The translations under genes were made by a program, and so were the position numbers. From Plumapathes pennacea (lineage: Eukaryota > Cnidaria > Anthozoa > Antipatharia > Myriopathidae): a stretch of DNA of 64,000 nt. This document shows, in pieces, positions 58,264 to 64,000 of this stretch (within the stretch, counting starts at the first letter, position 1; every line of letters begins with the position of its first letter). The notes under the pieces are model-generated. The model was not told the origin of the DNA. It saw nothing but the letters and a program-made list of their open reading frames with translations, and ran no database searches. The DNA is taken from positions 4,095,501-4,159,500 of the forward strand of contig OZ038464.1 of NCBI GenBank assembly GCA_964036295.1, read 5' to 3'.

Positions 58264-61200
58264 TTACTTGCTGTCTTTCTTCAATGCACTTTTAATTTCC
58301 AACAGCATGTCCTTCATCTCATCAATTTGAGACTCAATTTGAGACTTTAGATTGCGAATCTCCCCTTTTACTCCTTTAAGGATGGATTGGTCAAATGCAC
58401 CCATCTGCAACAGACAAATACATAAAAAAAAGTCAGACTGGCGTTTCAGACGCCGCTCCTCGCCAACCTCGTTCCCAGGCTGGGGCTTGGAGATAAAAGA
58501 GCCTGGGAGCGAGGTTGGCTCCTTGCATGCGCCAAACATAATGCAAATGAGCAAAAGCCATTGTTTGAGATAATTTGCATCGAATGAACCGGGCTTCAAA
58601 TCTCGTCCGTCTATAACGATTTGTATCTCTGTATTTTTACCTCGAGTTGGATAGTAATGACACAAACGCTGACCAGTAGAAATGACGTCAAGAACGAGTC
58701 TCGATGCCTTTAATTGCTATAAAGATGACATCATAAAGCACTTAGTCCCTTGTTTTCAAACAAAAAAGTTCATTCAACTGACACCCTACCCCTAAACGGT
58801 ACACGTCACATTAAAATGTCAGCGTTTGATGGTGAGCACCCTAAGCGGTATCAAAACCCGACGAGCATCCCCGTCCTTTTTTTATATGGGGAGTCCCCCC
58901 TTCCCGGGGTTTCTGCCGTGCTGTCTATTTATTGTAATAATATAATCATACGCGCGTTCTAATTGGTTAAAAAAAAAAACACCAAGTACAAATACATGGT
59001 TTTGTGAAGCCGGTCACGATACCGTTTAGTCATTATATTTAACATCAATTTAATGCGCGTTTCCCGAAGCGGTTCGTGATTTTGAACTATTTCTTGTGTC
59101 CTCATAACATCCCGCGTGTTTATATAGAAGTAAAAAGACATGGAAATTCGTGTTATATTGCTTAAATAAAATATTTGTTTCTATATATTTGAATCAATGT
59201 TGGCAGGGCTCGCACAATCTTGAAAAGCCCTTTAATTTGACTTCTTGTCCTGAAAAGTCCTTGAATTTGAATTTGTATGAAAAGTACTTGAAAAAAATGC
59301 CTGAATTTCTAAGTAAAAGGTCGATTAGAATGGATTGATTGGCAATTTGACCCTGCAGTCGGCAATTCAATTGCCTTTCACGGAACAGCATAGGGGAAAA
59401 CTGTTCAGATGCAGTCACTTTAAGGAGAATATTAAGAAAAGGAATTCTTTATAGAACGTTCTATTTAGACCAACCACGTAATTTTAAGTCCTTGAAAATT
59501 TTAAATTGGCCTTGAGAAGCCCTCGAAACCCTAGAATTTTGATTTGAAAAGGCTGCACGAACCCTGATTTACAAAGGAGAGTTAAACGTCCAATACCGAA
59601 TGGATGGCGAGACATGCCAACTTTGGAATATACTCACGCTAAACTTTACTTTGATCCCTGCGCTGTGCATTCCAATGCAAGGATAAAGATCTTCACCATT
59701 TCTCTCGATTTTGGTTCGTCCGACTTCTCTTCTATTCAGACTGAAAATTACAGGAACAAAGCCATTTTCCTCTTCTTGGAAAAGAACTTTGCAGCCGACA
59801 AGGTCTCCACTGTATCCCAATGCGTCTAGATCAAGAGATGATGCAAGTAAGTTCACCAAAGATTAAAGGTTCAAAGGTTACTTGGACTCCCACATAAATA
59901 GGACGGGGTGCTCGTCGGATATTTTCGTTTTGAGCCCCAAGAGGTACTAAAATTGGCGTGGCTCGAGCGTATTTTTACCCCTAAAAGTTACATACAAACA
60001 TACCAATACAGTAAAAGTCCATTCGACTGACACCCGACCCCTAAACGGTACCACGTCACATAAAAGTGTCAGCATTTGATCTTGAGCACCCCCCTCCCTC
60101 CCCCCCCAACATCTCCCGTTTACCACTACGCCAACACAGTCCAAAATTAGTTTTCACACGGACTGTCATTCAATTGCGTGTCAAAAGATCAAACCTGGCA
60201 GCTCTCGGCCAAAGTTTCTGTGGTTTTTCTCATAAATCCTTCCATCATCAATGTGATATCCTACAGATTTGTCACACCAGCCAGGCTGTACGTCGATCTC
60301 TTGATGGTCGGACAGAACAATTCCAACTCCCAACAACCGGAACTTGCCACTTTCCTCAATTAACACCTTCCAGAACGAACACACTAACTATTAGACTTTT
60401 GCAAAAGTATGCAAAATCAAAGTTATTCTGATGTCCACCTCCAGTTTTTATAGGAAAACAAATTGAAACGTCAAGATATAAAAATAGAAATAATCATGTA
60501 CTTTTACCTGAAACATCGGAGATTCCCGAGTTAATGGTTTTTCATAGCGAACATTGCAAGCATCCACTTCATCTTCATATGTCAGCGTGTCTCCCTCAAT
60601 TTTGATACTTGGATGGCCCCTCCACAACTATAATCCAGATAAAACGTATGATATATAAAAATACGCGTAACTGTTGTTATATCAGAGCGTGTAAAGGCCG
60701 AACCCAGCATGTTGGGACAACACTGCCCAACATTGTGCACTGAATACTTCATGCGACAGTAAGAGTAGCAATTGCGATGCGTTTTCGCGTTTTGCATCGT
60801 CTATTTCATCGGGCTCATATTTGCGGAGCCCAACAGCACTATGATTTCGCGAAGAGTTTTTGGGTAAAACTGTTTGGCGATGTTGTCCTAACATGTCGCA
60901 ATCGTAGGCGAAGATCAAAATCGGCAAACGCAAACCATACACAAACACCCATGCACGTGTATATAATGTCTAATATAATGTAAAAGTGATATGGCACAAT
61001 GAGATATTACCTGTGCATCAAACGACTCTTCATCTGAGAACATTTGATGCATAATCAGGTTGATCATTCTCTGGTTCTCCACTGACTCGTGATGAATTTG
61101 ATTTATTGAATTTTCGAGTCGATCCATGCTTTCTGAAACATAGACGTTGATAATTAACTTTCTTCTCAAGATGTCAATTTTGCTTGTTTTGCCCATGCTA

Positions 61201-64000
61201 TGCGAAGTGTAACTGGGTTGGCAGAGTAAGTTTGCATAAAGTGCTAGGATATATTTTGATGAAATATTCACTGAATTTCAAAGGAAGTGTGCTGGTTTTA
61301 TTTCCACGGCAGATCGCCTTCTGGAGACCACGAGTGCAGCATCCATATCTGCATGGGCTGACTCATACTTTTGATAATATACACAGTAGTGATATCAGTC
61401 TTCATGACCCATCAAATATTTCCTCCCGCGCGTGATTGGTGGAATCGTGACATGTGACCGAACAACGTCCGCTCAGGAGCGAACGTTATCGGCGAATAAC
61501 CCCCGCCTGGCGAACTATCGCTGTTTATTGACAATATCCGAGCACAGACTGCCGAGGAGGACATCGATTCAATGGTCGAAAAAGCAGTTCCAGAAAGCAA
61601 CAAAAAGCCTCACAGTCCCCGCGCCATTATTTGCGCTGCGAGAGGAAATATTTGAGAGATAATGAAGACAATAAACTACTTTTGACTTCGGAAATATGCA
61701 CGGATAATTGCCCGAAGATATTATCTGTTCCGAGAAGTGAACAGTCGCTCTCGGGTAACTGTTCGCTTCTCGGAACAGATAATATCTTCGGACAATTATC
61801 CGTGCATATTTCCGAAGCCAAAAATAGTTTATTGTTTATACAATTATTTGGTTTCTTGTGATCGTCATCTTTTAGAATCGGAGTCACTTCTTCCAAGCAG
61901 GTTTCACTCGTAGGGGCTTTTGATGCCTTTTTCAATTTAGCGGCATTTCACTCGTCTTAGCGAGAACTACTGTGTTGCGGGAAGATAACACCTTGGGACA
62001 AGAACTAAATTGTGCTGATTGACGTGCAGTAGTTGCATTCCTTGGCTAGTGTCATTTTGTCGACAGTATTTTGCACAACTGTCGGAAAGAAATGATTGAA
62101 GTGAGTCGTTTGTGAGCGTTTTGTAATCTTTACTAAATGTTCTTCGATTAACTGATTTTTGGGGAATACATGACCGTACAGCCGTCCGAATATAGCCTGT
62201 GTTGTTAGGATTTTTCCTGATTTGTTCTGCAACATGTTTATGTTGTGCTAGTCCTAATTCTCGTTTGATTTCCCGTTTGAAGTTCCTATAGCCGGTCCAT
62301 GCCAAACGACCATTAGTTCCCCTCGCTAACTTCCGCAACTCGATTATGGTTTTCATTGGCGCACGGATCTCACTATTGGCCAACTTCATTTTTTAACTTG
62401 TTTAAGAATGCATGAAGATCATGGATTTGATTGAGTAAAAAATGAAACCATGAAACGCATTTAGTTTTTCTTCACTACATAGAACTAACGTGTTATGAAA
62501 GAGAAATACAGCAAAATGGTTCAGTTTTTTTTTTCTTTTTTCAATTAAGTTACTGGAAATGGAAATAATATTAAACAGCCTGCATGATCTTATGTATTTT
62601 TACACAGCCATGCGATCATGTTTTTCAGTGGTAACATGAGATTTATCCATGTGAAAGATAGATTTACCTATTTGTTGTATTTGGATATTATCATAGAAAT
62701 GTTTCCATTTTTAACATACCTCTAATTGGAAATGAGGCGCCGTATTTTGAACGGTACTCTTCCTCTAACCAATCCATCAGTTCTTTCATGGATTCAGTCT
62801 GTCGGGGTAAAAAGCATACGTAGGAATATAATAAGTTTGTGTGTGTACGTATGTACGCATACACGCTACGTCTATATTTAAGCAATATAACACGAGTTTC
62901 CATGTCTATGTACTCTTATATAAACACGCGGGATGTTGGGAGAACACGAGAAAAAGTTCAAAATCACAAGCCGCTTCGGCGAGTGATTTTGAACTTTTTC
63001 GAGTGTTCTCACAACATCCCAAGTGTTTATATAAGAGTACAAAAACATGGAAACTCGTGTCATATTGCTTTTATAAAATAACAAAGCTTTTATTACCTGA
63101 TAGAACTTTATATTGAAAATGATCAAGTTCAAGATTCTCCCGAAAACCGTCAAAACGCACGCTCGTCCAATCGGAAAGTCTGTTTCACGGCACTTGGCTC
63201 AAGTCAGTCCATGAATGAAAACGGAACACCACTCGCGTTCACTTGAAAGAGTTGACAGGCTGCTAAATGAAGATGAATTTCACAAGAATTGTGTCGGATA
63301 TTAGTACCGCTGTTTGTCAAGAATTCAAAAGAACCGGCGAGAATGTTCTGAGCCGTCAGGTTTCAACTTTCAGGACAACGGTGTCACTCGACGTAAACAT
63401 GTCTGCACAACAACACTATCCTGCCGAAGAAGGTAGTTTGTACATTTGTTTGCTTTACTTGAGCATTACATGAGCTCTGCCGGACGACAGTCAACTCCAT
63501 TGAATCGACTCAACGGCTTTTGTGCCACCGAGCCGACAGCCGACCCTGCTTCACTAATTGCACATGATTTGCACACGGCTTCGGCTTCACTATTTGCTCT
63601 AATAGCCCACTGCAGTTTTATAACACATGAATCTTTGAAGTAGGGGACGACTCGCAGTCTTTTTATTTCAGAATTCGTCATTTCCATGTCTCTGTACTTA
63701 TTTATAAAATGGTTTTTTAACCAATCAGAGCGCGCGTAGTATCATGGCTATTTTATAATTATCTACATTATAATGTCTATGGTAGTTGGCTGTGGGAAAC
63801 TCTTACCGCAATTCATTTGATAATTGTATATATGCTGATATATATATTTAATGCTCAAAGTTGTGTACTAATATAAACAGTTGTTTGCAAACATTCTGAG
63901 CCCTCAGTATATATAATCAGTATATACAAATATTGAGTGCATTCTGGGAAGATGTATATTAACCCTTTCACTCCTAAGAGTGATCAAGTTCAGTTTTCTC
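58264..64000 (-). CDS. Second TRP-SPRY gene, 3' part (exons 11-16), 5' end outside window
   Basis: Paralogue of the 21742-39668 gene. Exons: 62720-62798, 61011-61132, 60508-60627, 60195-60366, 59638-59825, 58264-58404; phases and splice sites match the first gene, no stops. It encodes the helical linker (TESMKELMDWLEEEYRSKYG), the SPRY domain (LLGVGIVLSDHQEI, PGWCDKSVGYH, DDGRIY, GYSGDLVGC, LYPCIGMHS) and the C-terminal coil (MGAFDQSILKGVKGEI). It differs from copy 1 at many residues; SPRY exon 13 is one codon shorter and the last exon 7 codons shorter. The equivalents of exons 1-10, including the channel, would lie beyond 64000; whether they exist cannot be seen. Confidence 0.8.
61150..61910. 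mobile_element. Long inverted-repeat element in intron 11 of the second TRP gene
   Basis: Contains a near-perfect palindrome, 61668-61834, with arms of about 78 bp (ACAATAAACTA ... CACGGATAATTGCCCGAAGA and the reverse). Copy 1 has no counterpart near 25340. Both strands encode similar short frames because of the symmetry; these are not genes. Confidence 0.65.
61967..62389 (-). pseudogene. LINE ORF fragment upstream of RT domain, copy 2
   Basis: Minus-strand frame starting MKLANSEIRAPMKTIIELRK and including KREIKRELGLAQHKHVAEQI and NPNNTGYIRTAVRS, the linker between endonuclease and RT of a LINE. The reading frame shifts after KDYKTLTND. It is the partner of 25377-25800. Confidence 0.6.
62879..63765. 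mobile_element. Fold-back element and MITE end, upstream of exon 11 of the second TRP gene
   Basis: 62879-63070 is an inverted repeat: AATATAACACGAGTTTCCAT against ATGGAAACTCGTGTCATATT. 63700-63765 ends with CGCGCGTAGTATCATGGCTA and TTTATAATTA, the reverse of the 22228-type terminus. The reading frame at 63267-63473 (MKMNFTRIVSDISTAVCQEF) may belong to the insert. Copy 1 lacks the whole segment near 26270. Confidence 0.5.

Larger units (their letters stand above)
51575..64000. repeat. Segmental duplication, copy 2 (continues past window edge)
   Basis: Partner of 17220-26500, same strand order. It is longer because of extra insertions: a TTAA MITE in place of CPSF3 exon 2 (52916), a segment with a Penelope fragment (about 54260-55800), a TTAA MITE (56787), a palindromic element (61150-61910) and another at 62879-63765. 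Confidence 0.9.

Noticed and set aside
61627-61935. Pair of similar frames on opposite strands (EICTDNCPKILSVPRSEQ)
   Set aside because: A product of the palindrome at 61668-61834.

Overview
The window reads as animal nuclear DNA, most likely from an anthozoan cnidarian such as a stony coral. It is AT-rich, has many short exons with GT-AG introns, and is dense with MITEs, tRNA-derived SINEs, LINE and Penelope fragments and microsatellites. The coral assignment is inferred from gene content and repeat style; no species marker was seen. All recognisable host genes lie on the minus strand.

Layout. (1) 1105-18609 (-): complete 26-exon gene for CPSF3/CPSF73, the endonuclease that cuts pre-mRNA before polyadenylation (690 residues, all catalytic metal ligands present). 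(2) 18610-21741: promoter of CPSF3 and an AT-rich spacer. (3) 21742-39668 (-): 16-exon gene for a TRPC-like cation channel (841 residues) that lacks N-terminal ankyrin repeats and carries a SPRY domain plus coiled coils after the pore. (4) 39669-51575: repeat-rich spacer with LINE and Tc1 fragments, a 1-kb array of 18-bp repeats interrupted by a TIR element, a Helitron-like family, SINEs and a local duplication. (5) 51575-64000: a second copy, in the same orientation, of the 17.2-26.5 kb interval. It holds a broken 5' end of CPSF3 (exons 1 and 3, exon 2 replaced) and the intact 3' part (exons 11-16) of a second TRP-SPRY gene whose 5' part lies beyond the right edge.

The CPSF3 gene is a housekeeping gene; its only link to the channel is position. 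A segmental duplication with breakpoints inside both genes (CPSF3 intron 3 on the left, right end not seen) created a CPSF3 pseudogene and apparently a second channel paralogue. Mobile elements date it: a LINE fragment is shared by both copies, a second LINE fragment is only in copy 1, and a TTAA MITE is only in copy 2, with its exact empty site in copy 1.

Most exon borders were chosen by reading phase, splice signals and recalled similarity to human CPSF3 or TRPC channels. No alignment program was run.
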